From assembly GCA_020744425.1 (NCBI GenBank), contig JAGMUV010000035.1:248001-312000 (forward strand): DNA of 64,000 nucleotides, in the 5' to 3' direction. A program made the translations under genes and the position numbers. This stretch comes from Dactylonectria macrodidyma (Eukaryota > Ascomycota > Sordariomycetes > Hypocreales > Nectriaceae). Under the pieces are notes generated by a model that was not told the DNA's origin, did no database searches, and was given only the letters and a program-made list of their open reading frames with translations. Below, piece after piece: positions 1 through 10,988 of this stretch (positions are counted from its first letter, which is position 1; each line of letters begins with the position of its first letter).

Positions 1-65
1 GGGGCAAGATCATAAAGATCTTGCCACCCGAAACAAACAAGAATCTTCGAGAAATAGAGGATCAT

Positions 66-2264
66 CTATCTCTTCGGCTGCTAAAAACCTCCACTGTGGT
101 CACGACAGGGGTCTCGAGCCAATTAAAATGAGCCAAATGAAAGGTACTTCTTTTTCCTAGTAAATTGGCCTGTGATAGAAGTCCCAGCAATTTTGGTTGT
201 TACAAATCGCAACATTGCACAACTTACATCCGTACCAAGTCTGCCCGCCGCGCTTCTTCCTCGTATTGCCTGTTACCTCCACTAAGGGGCTTCTTTTCTG
301 GCCCCTTGACCTAGGCTGCCCCTGTTGAAAGCCCTGACAAGCTAGGCAATCCGATTTTACCCCCCGGTTGACATGATTGATGCCCCGATCGCTGTGTTCA
401 CTGCATTTTTGGCGGTCTTGAGTATCAAGCTCGACCCCAGTCTGGTAATGCTTCCTGGAATCGCTTTCTTCAGAATAGAAGTTAAATAAGGCGTTGAAAA
501 TGCACTCCCTCCACTCTTGTTGATCTATATACTTTGCCCAATCCGGCTGGCCGTGTAGCTGCAGAAGATAGGTGTTAACTAGGATGACTTCAAAGAGGAA
601 GGTCCACGTAAGAGCCTGCCAAGCGCCGCGGCGAAGGGGGTGGTCATAGCCTAGATATGCCCTCAGTTGATCGCCTCGATCAACATGATTCATCTCATCG
701 TTATAGAAAGCAGCCACGGTAGGAATGTTGACTTCCTTCACGGCTTCCTCACCAAAAAAACGCTGTACCGGCCGTGCTCGTGGATGGTCTGTTGACAGCC
801 TCTTCCTCTTCCGCGAGGTACGCTCATCGCCCTTAAACACGGTTGTCAGGAATAGCACGAGGGCGTTGTCCTTCCACGCGATTTGGTTGACCTATAAAGA
901 GAAGAAGAAGACATGTTAGTAAGAGATGTGCATAGAATCTTATCGTAGCTTCCTACCTGATTGTCAGCGGTCGTAATGACCTTGACCTCGTTGTATTCGT
1001 AACCTGATTTTCCGCTATCCTTATCCCTCTTTTTATCTGCCTTGAGCTCCTTGTGGATGCCACAATTAGGGCGAGCTGTGCCTGTAGCACCGTGGCCGTG
1101 TGTGCGAAGGCTGCGGAAGAGATCTGCTGAGGAGAAGAGGTTATCCACGACGACGTGATATGTCTGCTTTGGCAGCAGATTACATAGGGCAACAACGACG
1201 CTCTGAGTCGAGTTCAGGGGGATTACATCGCTGCCTTCCTCCTGCTTCTTGCCGCGCCCTCTCGAGGCCCTCGTCTTCGCGGGTTCAATGCCAACAGCGC
1301 CGTACCTAGCGTTCTTAAGGTGCCACAGCCACCTAAGAAAAAAGCCCTTCTGTGCGACGACCCATATCTTGAACCCTAGCTTCACGGGCTTATTCTTCAA
1401 CGTAGCCGTCTCTTCTGATTTGCCTGTGTAGCGGATCATACACTCATCTACAGCGAGATAAGTGCCTAGTTGAAAAAGCTGGAGTGACACTTGCTGGATA
1501 AGGTCAGACCACTCTTCAGCAGCTTGGAAGACCTTAGGAAGAGGCGCTGTCTCGTCAATCTTGGTGTGGTCAAAGGGACGGAGATAGCGGTGGATGAGCT
1601 GAAACTTCGATAGGGGCATGAACTTGAGGATAGAGTGAAGAGCGCCTTGCTTCCCCAGCTTTGGGGTACTCCAGTGGCTTTCGAACCTTCTTTCCTTATG
1701 AATTCCTATGTAAATCAGCATGCCGAACCATATGTATACATCTGCAACAGTGATCCCTTGCCCCCAGCTCCAAACCCTTGACTTTGGCTTCAGCTCGTCA
1801 TTCCAGCTGTCAGTTACGCCCTTTGCGATCAAACTAGCGACCCAGCTATTGCTGTAGTGAATCCATTTCTCAACGAGCCAAATAGGCAGGAAAAGCTGGA
1901 ATAGCTGCAGCGGTGTATGGGGCAGTTGGTTAATGTGAAGGTCGCGAGCTTCTATGTGGAATGGCTCGAAGCTATGGCCGCGGGTCGTATCGGCCGGAAA
2001 AACCGGCGCCTGGGTGGATTCATTGGGCCCCACTGGATAGCTGTGCTTTTTCTTGATAAAGCTCTTGTCGTCGAAGGCATTGAGTGCCTGCGCCTCTTCA
2101 GGAATTGATTGGGAAGTCATTGTTCTCTTCAAAATGATTTGTATGGTGTTTTGCTAGCAAATGCTTCATAAGGGGAACTTTGGGTACCCCGCTTGTACTC
2201 TCGTCATCGCAGGGTCATGTGGGGCTCGTGACTTCGTGGAGGTTTTTAGCAGCCGAAGAGATAG
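66..2264 (-). mobile_element. piggyBac element 1
   Basis: A 29-bp perfect inverted repeat (66-94 and 2236-2264) brackets a piggyBac transposase gene on the minus strand. Just inside each arm a further GTCACGA match extends the similarity. No TTAA duplication was found at the outer edges, so the repeat may be subterminal and the true ends may lie slightly outside. A separate hairpin (GGCAAGATC / GATCTTGCC) lies at the very start of the window. Confidence 0.8.
157..2120 (-). CDS. piggyBac transposase (two exons)
   Basis: DDE_Tnp_1_7-type transposase of about 632 residues that would cut and paste the surrounding element in the nucleus. Exon 1 is 2120-957 and exon 2 is 891-157. The 65-nt intron 892-956 has GTAGG and TATAG ends and joins in phase 0 just before a [12 protein letters not shown] segment. 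Three acidic residues fit the piggyBac DDD triad: LAVDECM (about residue 223), VVVDNLF (about 325) and NHVDRGDQ (about 456). The C-terminus has CxxC pairs (CLAC, CKLC) and a CWDFYH ending, as in the cysteine-rich targeting domain of the family. The first ATG of the open frame is at 2120. A slightly longer frame upstream lacks ATG. No internal stop is seen, so it may be functional. Confidence 0.88.
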
Positions 2265-3645
2265 CGAGGTGGGGACCAGGCTGTTTTATACTTTCACCAT
2301 CTGAAGCCCCAACCCCGCCAGCGCCTGGCAGCCCATGTCTAGCGTGGCAGTGTACCCCAGGTTCCTCATTTTCAGCAGCCCCACCGGCCAGGGTCGGCGA
2401 CGGAGAGAGTTGTGAACGGAGGCATCGTACAGGGTGCGGATGGGGCCTTGGAGATGAGTGTTTGATGCGACGGTGATTGAGTGGGGTTTGTCTAGTCGCC
2501 GTCTTGGTGGTGGTGTTGAAGCTGTAGCTGATAGGAGGAGGAAGAGGAGGACGACGACGACGACGGTAAGGAAATGGGCAAAAGTGTGATATCAGGTGCC
2601 TGCATCAGATGTCTGGCGACCAAACACCAAAGGCAAGGTGGTAGATAGTTCCCTTTCTCCCCTTCGACGCCATTGCACCATTGTCCAGACCACGTTCGCA
2701 TCGTCCACACCATCAGCTATGGCTGCCATGCCTCTCTCCCATGCGCACCACCCCAGGTGCCTGCTACGCATTTCGGCGTTGACTACCCGAATCTGTTAGT
2801 TACTGGCCCTAAAAGAGACTCGACACCGAATATCATCACATGGGCCCTCCGGATTGTATGTGGGAGACCCCCACGCCGAGTGATCGACGACGGCCTCCAC
2901 CCCCTCAGGTTAGAACCAGCGGCTAGGACGCCTCTGCTCCAGTTGTGCTCGCTCTGTGACCGAGTGAAGGCGTCTTTTAAGTTTAAGTCCTTCCTCTTCT
3001 CGTCGTAGTCGAAAGGCCAAGCAATGGGGTGCCGCAGCCTCCTGCAGAAAATATGGGTAAGGCAGGCTTGCCTCGTCTTCGTTGCTGATAAAGGTGTTTG
3101 CCAACAACGTCCCTTCTTGTTCAGGAGGCTCTTGACTTCTTGCCTTAGAGTTTGAGGCTTCCTCCCTCACCACTACCTACCCAGTGTGAGAAAGGCAGCA
3201 TGTGTGACATACAGTTAGGCAGCGTCTGATTGATTGCTTTCTTGAATGCCCACCGCGCGGTGGCCCAGTGCCATTTGGGCCTCTTCCTACTGCGAGCTCT
3301 TCTACTAGCTCTCAATAAGCCAGACCATTATACTTTTAGGGCGTGGTCTTGCGCTGATCCTAATGTCGTTGTTTTGAATAACTCTTCCCGCGGTTGCTGA
3401 AGGTATATATGCTTCGGCGTATTCCCCGTGCCCTCACCTGACCTCCGCGCGCGAGTGCGTCACATACCACAGCATCATTGAGCAGGGGGTCTCCATACAC
3501 GCCCGGCTCTTCAGTATTCTGGTCGCTTTGACACTCCTGTGCACTGTTACACTGTCGAGAAGGCTCGGTGGCCGCTCTGCCTAGGGCAGCTAACAACTCT
3601 CAACATCGACGGCATTGTGCCACGTACCTCAGGCGACCTGACAAG
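2265..3645. other. Intergenic stretch between piggyBac 1 and the GPCR gene
   Basis: Only short overlapping open frames on both strands, with no recognisable domain and no clear splice structure. The last few hundred bases presumably hold the promoter and 5' leader of the GPCR gene. No transposon ends were found. Confidence 0.5.
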
Positions 3646-5103
3646 ATGACGAAATCACTCTCCTTGAATCAGCTGGATGCAGTCAGCGCCATTGAGCGCA
3701 CATGTTCTGTCCTCTCTCTGCTGGCATCCGTCTTCACCATCTCGACGTACTGTCTATCAAAGTCTTTCCACAAGCCCATCAACCGACTGGTCTTTTACGC
3801 CTCCTTCGGTAACATGTTGACCAACGTCGGAACAATGATGTCGCGCACATACGTCAATTCAGCCAACTCGGCTGGCTGCCAGTTGCAAGCATTTATAATA
3901 CAAATGTACGTAAGGTTGCCTGCCCCTCCGAACAGTTGGCATTGTCCCTAATACATTACTCAGGTTCATGCCGGCAGACGCCTTCTGGACGCTGGCCATG
4001 GCCATCAACGTCTACCTCACCTTCTACTTCAAGTTTGATGCGAAACGACTCCGGGGGATGGAGATTCCGTACTTGTGCTGCTGTTACGGCATCCCTCTCG
4101 TTCCCGCATTTGTCTTCATCTTTGTCAAAAACCACGCGGGCCAGCGAGCCTACGGAAATGCCGTGTTATGGTGTTGGATTGCCCCTGAATGGAGCGTCTG
4201 GCGTATCGCCGTCTTCTACGGGCCCATCTGGTGAGCAACTTTGTTGCCAGATGTATGGTGGCGCACACACTAAACTAGTATCTCAGGGTTATCATGGTCA
4301 TTACCTTCTTCATCTACATTCGCGCTGGCCGCACCATCTACGAGAAGCGCAAACAGCTTCATGACTTTAGCACATCGGACCCGGACCCTCTGTCTGTCAA
4401 CGGAGAAGCTACAGGTAGCCTTAAGACGACCGAAGTGAGCGTGACAACAGAAGTCATGGGTGAATCTCGATCCATCCATCTACAGCCCATGGCCCGCCGA
4501 GGTTCCGATGCGCCTCCCCACGGTCAACATGACACTGAATCGTATACTGTCATCATCTCGGCGGATTCGTACGCCTATGGCCAGGCACAAGACGACGCCA
4601 TCCCGCCTATGTGGCAGGCACCCGGCAGTGACGTGACATCTCGACGGGGCCCTACCACTGCTCGTCGGCGCAACTATGACGTGAACAATGCGGCCTGGGG
4701 ATACACGAAGTGCGCCATCCTCTTCTTCACTGCGCTTCTCATCACATGGCTCCCGTCCAGTGCCAACCGAGTGTACTCGTTCGTCCACTCAGGAAGCACC
4801 TATGCGCCGCTAGAGTACATGAGCGCCTTCGTTCTTCCCCTCCAAGGCTTCTGGAACACTGCCATCTACATCGTCACTTCCTGGGGAGCCTGCAAGAACC
4901 TGATGAATGGTCTTCGGAACGGCAGGCGGCCGGATGTGGCGGAACTGGCAGAGGGTATGCGGCCGCAAGACGGCCAGCAGCGCACCTCGCACCGCCCCCC
5001 GTTCAGATCCCCGCTTAGACCATCAAAGAGCTACGAGACAGAGAGCATGACGGAGCTCGCTCACAGCGGCGATCACTCCGATGACGAGAGGCGGAAGTCC
5101 TGA
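3646..5103 (+). CDS. cAMP-receptor-like G protein-coupled receptor (three exons)
   Basis: Seven-transmembrane receptor of about 447 residues, expected in the plasma membrane and coupled to heterotrimeric G proteins. Exons are 3646-3905, 3964-4230 and 4287-5103. The introns 3906-3963 (GTACGT...CAG) and 4231-4286 (GTGAGC...CAG) keep the frame. Helices 1-5 lie in the first 200 residues. A long hydrophilic third intracellular loop follows (roughly residues 205-325). Helices 6 (ILFFTALLITWLPSSANR) and 7 (YMSAFVLPLQGFWNTAIYI) then precede a Ser/Arg-rich tail. The PLQGFWN motif in helix 7 is characteristic of the Dictyostelium cAR / fungal GprH-like class. The start is the first in-frame ATG preceding the hydrophobic helix 1. 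This is one of the few apparent host genes in the window. The ligand is unknown. Confidence 0.82.
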
Positions 5104-5286
5104 AAGACTATGGATACGATGTTGCGTAATGGGTCAGAGGTTGTTGAGACCGCATGACTAAGAAGGTCTGATCTGCTGGTGGCTGGGATGTAGATATTAC
5201 ATTGCTGAGCTCAGCTGTGCCTCTAACAGCTCTAACAGGAGACACAACTTAGACCTTAATAGGTATATGCAACCCTTTTCCTTTAC

Positions 5287-5505
5287 CATGCCTCCAAGCG
5301 GCAGCTCGAGCTCGGCCACAGCGCCTTCAACCTCATTAACCCAGAGCTATGCTTCATTGGCTCTGTCGGGCTGCACCGTGTCCTCCCCGGCGGCATGTCT
5401 GGTCATTTCTACTGGGTGTTTATGCAGCCGGACTTCGACGCCATGAAGCTAATTAAGGTGCTTGTCCGGCTCAGGCTTTCTATCCATACTCGTATGGAAT
5501 AAGTG
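5287..5505 (+). pseudogene. Internal fragment resembling an FAD-dependent monooxygenase
   Basis: One frame encodes about 60 protein-like residues (HSAFNLINPELCFIGSVGL followed by a GGMSGHFYWVFMQPDFD segment) with no start codon. It runs directly into a palindromic MITE at 5472 and stops. The GHFYWVF segment recalls the middle of aromatic-ring FAD monooxygenases, but this is from memory of the family and weak. It looks like an exon fragment broken by the MITE. No flanking exon was found. Confidence 0.3.
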
Positions 5506-5580
5506 ATGGAGTATGGAATATTCCATACTCCATACTCCATATTCCATACGGGCCGTCCGTATTCCATACGTATGGAATAA
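5472..5580. repeat. Palindromic MITE-like repeat, copy 1
   Basis: This is built from repeats of ATTCCATAC and its complement GTATGGAAT. It starts with CAGGCTTTCTATCCATACTC (5472-5491) and includes an 18-bp perfect palindrome ATTCCATACGTATGGAAT (5561-5578). The same terminal sequence and palindrome occur inverted at 9946-10043, with a partial relative at 51110-51166. Confidence 0.7.
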
Positions 5581-5708
5581 GGCCGGAAGAATATTAATCC
5601 TGCCGCAGCAAATTCAGGGGCTGTGTAATTAATTACCAGGCACTTTCATCGGGTTTCCGCTTCGACATCAGCAACGAAAAGGCGCGTCGTGATGCGATCG
5701 GCCCGGAA

Positions 5709-7940
5709 ATGTTCCAACCGTCCTCCCTCGCTTCAAATCATTCCACTGACCGTGCGGGGTCGGCTTCGTCCACCACTGGGCTTCGCTCATCTCCAAGTTC
5801 TGCTCCGCAAGATCCATCCGACAGCAGCGGCCGCAAGACTCGAAAACGCAAGTCAACTGCAAATACTTGGGCACATGCCCGTGAGCCTCAGAACTCAGAG
5901 CCTGCGCGCTGCCCTCGGAAAAATGAGAAGATCTATTATTGTATGCATTGCAGAGATCCGACCTATTCCACTACTGTCTCAACCACGTTTCGCCGCCATT
6001 TGCTCAAAATCCACGGAATTGAGTTAGTTGCCCACGACCATCCGATCAAGAAACAACGCGACAACCTTATTCAGGATGCTTTCGCCAAGGCTGGTGAGGC
6101 GAATACTACGAAGCAATTGGCGAGGCAAGAGGAAACTCTTAGAGCTGCAGTCAATCGGAAGGCCGCACTTGAGGCCCTGGTACAGCTCGTCACCGTCCGC
6201 AATCTCTCCTACAACTGCAGCTCTTGGCCAGAATTACACGCGCTTATTTGCGCGGTGAACTACACTGCAGAGGACCTAATTAGCCTCTCCCACGGCTCCA
6301 TCCAAAAGCTTGTCTCCAATTCTTATTGTGTGCACAAGGATGTCCTGCGGAGAAAGCTGCAATCCTCGTCGTCGAAGCTCCATCTCTCTGTAGATGTTTG
6401 GTCGGCTCCGAATCACAAGGCCTTCCTTGGAATTTGCGTCAAATTTGTCGACACGGACGCTAAGGAGACACTGCAAGCGCTGCTTGCTCTATCAGAGCTA
6501 CCCGGCCTCGATGGGCCGGGTAGCCATGGCGGAGCTGAGCAGTGGAAGCTTCTCCAGCATGTCCTCGAAGACTATAACATCTGGAATAAGATCGGCTTCT
6601 ATACCGGTGATAACCATGGTTCAAACGACAAGCTCTGCCGTTTGCTGGGCAAACATCTTCAGGGGAAAGGCATCAACTGGGAGGCAAAGAAGCAGAGGAT
6701 TCGATGCCATGGCCATGTCATCAACCTCGCTGTTCAAGCCTTCCTCTTCATGGACTCCAAAGAAGCCGCACGAGCAGCTCTGGAACAGATTGAGGGTGAC
6801 GACGAAGTTGCGTTTGGCAGTGACTTTGCTGAACGGGTCAAGGCGCAAAAAGCGCTTGGTTGGCGTCGACTGGGGCCACTTGGCAAAGTCCACAATATCT
6901 CAGTGCACATGCGCGAGAATGATTATCGGTGGAATCTATTTAAGAAGCGCGCTGGAAGGTCGTTGGGCCTTGACAACGATACGCGCTGGAACTCATGGTT
7001 CCTTCTTCTAGACGTTGTCCTTGATCTCCAGGAGCATGTGGAGTGGTATCAGAGAAAGTACTATGAGGACACGCAGGACGATTATCTCACCCCTAATGAG
7101 TGGCGAGTCCTACGGGAAACACGCGCTTTCCTTCAACCCTTCTGGAAGATTACTCAACTCACGGAGGGCCGCTATGCCACTCTGGACCGCACGCTCTTCA
7201 CCATGGACGTTCTTCACAAGCATTACACACAAGCCTTCCAAAAGCAATCCGACAATCATCCCCTCCGAAGTTGCATTGCAGCCTCATGGGCTATATTTGA
7301 CAAGTATTACCAGCTTACAGATGAGAGCCCTGCCTATGGCGCAGCCATGATACTTCATCCGTCGCGGCGTATGGCCCATGTTAAGAAGAACTGGCCCAAA
7401 TCGTGGCACAAACCAGTCCTTGATGGCGTGAAGAAGTATTGGGAGGATTACTACCAGGGGTTACCGATTACCACCACAACGCCTGAGCTACGAGACAGCC
7501 TACAGCCACTCGACGAGTATGACCTGCTTGCTCGAGAGCTCGATGTCGTTAGCCCAGCGATGAGTGATCTCGACGAATACAAGTCCTTCACCGCGGAAAC
7601 TCCTGTCGCCATCGACTGTCCCCCGCTTGCTTGGTGGCTTAGAGAGGAGCAGCAACAACGATACCCCCGTCTATCCAAAATGGCCGTCGATATCCTCTCA
7701 ATACCCGCTATGTCGGCCGAGCCAGAGCGCGTCTTTTCTGGCGCACGACGCACAATATCATGGGATCGATGTCGGCTGGGAAGTCGTACAATCGAGAGAG
7801 GAGAGTGCATGAAGAGCTGGATTAAGAGCGGCATCACCCAGGGAATTCCGGTCGACTTGGTCGAAGAGGGGGATAACGAGGAAGAAGGTGGTAGTATGGA
7901 AAGGTGGCGGGGCTCAACACCTGATTCTTTTCAAGACTGA
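5709..7940 (+). CDS. hAT transposase (family hAT-I), apparently intact
   Basis: Single-exon hAT superfamily transposase of 743 residues. A BED-type zinc finger (YYCMHC...HLLKIHG, about residues 78-103) binds DNA. The central RNase H-like region contains the CHGHVINLAVQAFLF and NDTRWNSW segments typical of fungal hAT proteins. The C-terminal hAT dimerisation region (WWLREEQQQRYPRLSKMA, then MSAEPERVFSGARR) is about residues 640-690. No frameshift or internal stop is visible. The start is the first ATG of the frame, at 5709. Matching terminal inverted repeats were not found. The left side abuts the MITE at 5472-5580, so one end may be missing even though the gene is whole. Confidence 0.87.
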   Translation: MFQPSSLASNHSTDRAGSASSTTGLRSSPSSAPQDPSDSSGRKTRKRKSTANTWAHAREPQNSEPARCPRKNEKIYYCMHCRDPTYSTTVSTTFRRHLLKIHGIELVAHDHPIKKQRDNLIQDAFAKAGEANTTKQLARQEETLRAAVNRKAALEALVQLVTVRNLSYNCSSWPELHALICAVNYTAEDLISLSHGSIQKLVSNSYCVHKDVLRRKLQSSSSKLHLSVDVWSAPNHKAFLGICVKFVDTDAKETLQALLALSELPGLDGPGSHGGAEQWKLLQHVLEDYNIWNKIGFYTGDNHGSNDKLCRLLGKHLQGKGINWEAKKQRIRCHGHVINLAVQAFLFMDSKEAARAALEQIEGDDEVAFGSDFAERVKAQKALGWRRLGPLGKVHNISVHMRENDYRWNLFKKRAGRSLGLDNDTRWNSWFLLLDVVLDLQEHVEWYQRKYYEDTQDDYLTPNEWRVLRETRAFLQPFWKITQLTEGRYATLDRTLFTMDVLHKHYTQAFQKQSDNHPLRSCIAASWAIFDKYYQLTDESPAYGAAMILHPSRRMAHVKKNWPKSWHKPVLDGVKKYWEDYYQGLPITTTTPELRDSLQPLDEYDLLARELDVVSPAMSDLDEYKSFTAETPVAIDCPPLAWWLREEQQQRYPRLSKMAVDILSIPAMSAEPERVFSGARRTISWDRCRLGSRTIERGECMKSWIKSGITQGIPVDLVEEGDNEEEGGSMERWRGSTPDSFQD

Positions 7941-8155
7941 AAAGTAAAAATAAAATACTTCGAACACCCATTAAGTTGCCAAGGCAAGGGACTTAATGGC
8001 TGAATATCCAGCCAGAAGGGTAAATACCTAATACCTGCTATTAAATTCTCCTGGGGGAACCCTCTAGATCCCCCTTTCGACTGCGGCGGTAACCAGCTCT
8101 TAAAACCACTTCAAACCTGTAGTAAGGGAGTTGGCTGATATTCATAGGGGTCCCT
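7941..8155. other. Non-coding flank of hAT-I
   Basis: AT-rich 3' flank. AATACTTCGAACACCC at about 7957-7972 has the look of a hAT terminal repeat, but no partner was found on the left side. Confidence 0.3.
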
Positions 8156-9183
8156 CTACCGCTTCCTGACAGGCTCAATCAACATGGCGGCGGGATTTAT
8201 ACTGAGCGCCACGTACCTGTAGGACCTCACGTGTACGTGAACCCTAGCCATCAGCATCTCCTCAACCATTGTTAGGCCAGGTAGATTACCGGGGACTTCC
8301 CCGAAGTCAAGGTTATTCGCAGCGCTAAAGAAGTAGGGCTCGTTAGGGGTTCTCTCCCTGTCTCGACTAATGCAGCGGCTGCAGATTTTCAAGCTATTTC
8401 TCTTCATTTCGAACCAATGCTCCCGGCAGCGAATGCAACTATGCATCTTCTCGTCATCCAGAGCGGTATAGAACTCCCGCACAAGGGCCTGATCCTCCTC
8501 ACTGAGGGCAGGCAAGTTAATGTCCCCTGTAAGAGGTGGATCAACTATCTGATCAAACTGTCGCTCTTGAGGCTCTGGCCGTGGCCGTGGGTTAAAGGTG
8601 CCTTGACGTGTATAACGGCCGCGGCAATGACCCTGTGGCAGTAATGAAGGTGTGGCAGGGAACGATTCCTGTGGTATAGGCGTGCCTAGCACAACAGGAG
8701 CCGTTGGAAGAGTGCCTTGAGGAATTGGCGTTTGAGGAATCGGCGTGCCCAGAACTACTGTTGGCAGGCTAAGGGTAGGAGTGATAAGGGAAGGTCCCTC
8801 CACCGCGCTTGGGGTAGATGGCCCCAGCAGAGGTCCAGGCAGTCCCTGGAGTGTGGGCGCCAGGCGACGGAATAAAGCAGGCGTGGCAAGAGGTTGTAAA
8901 CCGTGCACAGACGCAGGCGTTGGCGCAGCCCGCCTTGGAGGCGTCAGGTTAGCTAGAGAATCGGTCCTTTTCGTGGCTCTGCGTGGCGATAGCCTCAAGA
9001 CAATATTCCACATGGCGGCAACGGCGGCTCGGGATCCGGCTACCCGTTCCCTTCAGCGTGCCTACAGCTGGCACACTCTCCTGTAAGCTTCCTAGGGTCC
9101 TTGACGCTTCGAAATTCGACTTCGGGCGGGTCTTGCTTGCAGGTGTGGCAGTTTCGAACTGCTTGGGGTAGATCGTCCTCCAT
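8156..9183 (-). pseudogene. Truncated Helitron Rep-helicase, N-terminal part only
   Basis: This is the N-terminus of the same protein family as the large Helitron at 22-28 kb. Exon 1 (from ATG 9183) encodes a CxxC...CxxC finger (NCHTCKQD ... CASCRHAEG). A 50-nt intron (8994-9043, phase 2) follows, then a Pro-rich linker with VVLGTPIPQ repeats shared with the other copy. The cysteine block CIRCREHWFEMK and the RVHVHV segment come next. After RVHVHV the frame shifts: the homologous VRGAQYKSRRHVD continues in another frame to an early stop. The Rep catalytic and helicase domains are absent. It is a dead fragment, useful for confirming the exon structure of the complete copy. Confidence 0.75.
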
Positions 9184-9510
9184 CTGGCCGTATATATATC
9201 CACCTCTTACCCACCTAGACTGCTAGATATCGCTCGGGCAGGGAGGCTTTGCGACGGCTTACGTCCAATACCATGATAGATCTCGATAGAGAGGCTGTCT
9301 TTGAGGTAGTTAGATCAGGTCTGAATGATCAGGGAGGAAACTGCACTGCTTCCCAGAGGCAGGGTAACTGGGGAATCTTGAGAGGTAGGCCGGGTGAGGA
9401 GGTAATATGTGAACCTAGATACCGTTAGCAACCTGATGGGTTTGATAGACTCGACGGAAGATGGAAGCAGCCGCCACGTAGATTAGTGTAAGGAGCAAGG
9501 GGCACGGGGC

Positions 9511-9746
9511 TTTTATTCAGTCAGAATCGTGCTTAGAAACCCAACAAACTGATTGCATTGAAGAAAAGAAGAACATGAAAGTTCTTGGAGAGCTTGCCAA
9601 GCTAGTTACCTCGTCAACGCTCAGGGGTTTGTGGGCCTTCATTTGGTGGCATTATCAGCCGACCAATTCGCGCACGAGTTGAGCACAGGCCTGGCTAATT
9701 AGCCAATCAGAAGAGGTTTTATGCTCTTCTTTCTGACTGAGTAAAA
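9511..9746. repeat. Short inverted-repeat unit (MITE-like or Tc1 terminal region)
   Basis: TTTTATTCAGTCAGAA (9511-9526) and TTCTGACTGAGTAAAA (9731-9746) are inverted repeats with one mismatch, about 205 bp apart, with no coding sequence between. It lies downstream of the Tc1-type transposase relic. It could be a separate MITE or one of two inner repeats of that element. Confidence 0.45.
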
Positions 9747-9945
9747 CGCCCTTCGGGCTGAATTATTCCCGCTATTGTAGTCTGTTTCAGAGTGATCCCA
9801 AACCTTCGTCTATGCTGGTTCATACTTCAATGTCAGCGCTGTCTGCAGCCGACGGCAGGCAAATCACTGTACAATTACTGAATTGCAGAGCTCCCAAACC
9901 TGATTCTTTACGATAGTGGTAGTGTGAGATGACGTCATTTTTTGT

Positions 9946-10043
9946 ATTCCATACGTATGGAATAAGCTTCCATACGAGGCCCATTCCATATTCCATATTC
10001 CATACGGGTCTGTACGGAGTATGGAGTATGGATAGAAAGCCTG
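9946..10043. repeat. Palindromic MITE-like repeat, copy 2
   Basis: Inverted relative of the 5472-5580 repeat. It carries the same 18-bp palindrome (9946-9963) and ends with GAGTATGGATAGAAAGCCTG (10024-10043), the exact complement of the start of copy 1. It lies inside the Tc1-type transposase reading frame and terminates its homology. Confidence 0.75.
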
Positions 10044-10559
10044 AATGAAGCAAGATAACAGAAGTCTCATCAGACCAAATTACATTCTTCCAATCTTCAA
10101 GAGTCCAGTCCTTATAGGCCTCACACCAAAGCAAGGCGTTCATCTCTCATCTTCTTCGTCAGTTCAGGCTTCCTTGTTGGCTTAGTCTTACGGAAGCCAG
10201 CTGCCCGAAGAATCCGCTGGACTGTAGCCTTTGAGATCTCAAGCCCTTCCTCGCTAACCTCTCCAGCAATATCAGCAGCTGATTTTTTCCTTCCGTATCG
10301 ATCGCGCCGAACCTTCGAGATCACAAGCTCCCGGGCTTCCGGTGTGTCCTTTCTAGGCCGGCTGAGCGAGAGCCATCTTGAACAAATTCGTCTTGAATAC
10401 AGAGGGGGCTTTCTTTTGGCTAGGAGCCCCGTTGGATATATCATTAATAGATCGTAAAGGGATTCCAGTCATAGCCTGGACCTCAGCAGAAGACTTGCCT
10501 GCCCCGGCAGGGGCTTTTAAAGTCAGTACAATAGTCCGGGTTGCAATATCGAACCGCAT
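10044..10559 (-). pseudogene. Tc1/mariner-type transposase, broken
   Basis: N-terminal helix-turn-helix region (MRFDIATRTIVLTLK, then IPLRSIND). After a frameshift near 10370 come a second helix-turn-helix (KATVQRILRAAGFRKT) and the start of the catalytic domain with the first Asp in WKNVIWSDETSVIL. The homology ends at about 10044, where the palindromic MITE begins. The second Asp and the last acidic residue are missing. It is clearly non-functional. The order of domains and the WSDETS motif are typical of fungal Tc1-like elements. Confidence 0.75.
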
Positions 10560-10691
10560 TTTGCTTGAAGGAAAAAATTGAAGAAGAATTGATCAGAGAA
10601 TTCACTCATACAATTTGGGAGGGGGAATACTATTCCTTTTTTGGCTAGCGTTATTTTTAGCGTTGGCAAGGACTTTTGAGCTCTCCCTCTG

Positions 10692-10988
10692 TAGTCCAGA
10701 CTGCAGATCAGGGCAGGGAATACAGACGCCTGGTGTGGACGCTAAATACCCTAGGTTGTTAGCATAGTGTTACAAAACCAGGGTACCCATGATCGTTGCT
10801 GTGTCAACCATTTTGTTTTGGATATTTCTGATCAATTTACTGGTGCGATCCAGATCAACATGGCTCATTTCAAGGGCCGCATCATCCTAGTCGTCAATCC
10901 ACGAACGCCCGTCGTGGATTGATAATTGATCTTGGATTGCAGTCTGGACTAATAGTCCAAACAGTCTGGACTATTAAGAGCGCTGATC
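10692..10988. repeat. Small hAT-related inverted-repeat element (MITE candidate)
   Basis: TAGTCCAGACTGCA (10692-10705) recurs inverted at 10938-10951. On the minus strand the right end reads CAGCGCTCTTAATAGTCC, closely resembling the terminal repeat of the hAT-III element at 33458 (CAGCGCTCCTAATAGTGC). It interrupts the LINE gag frame at 10988. A matching 8-bp duplication could not be found, so the left end is uncertain. Confidence 0.45.
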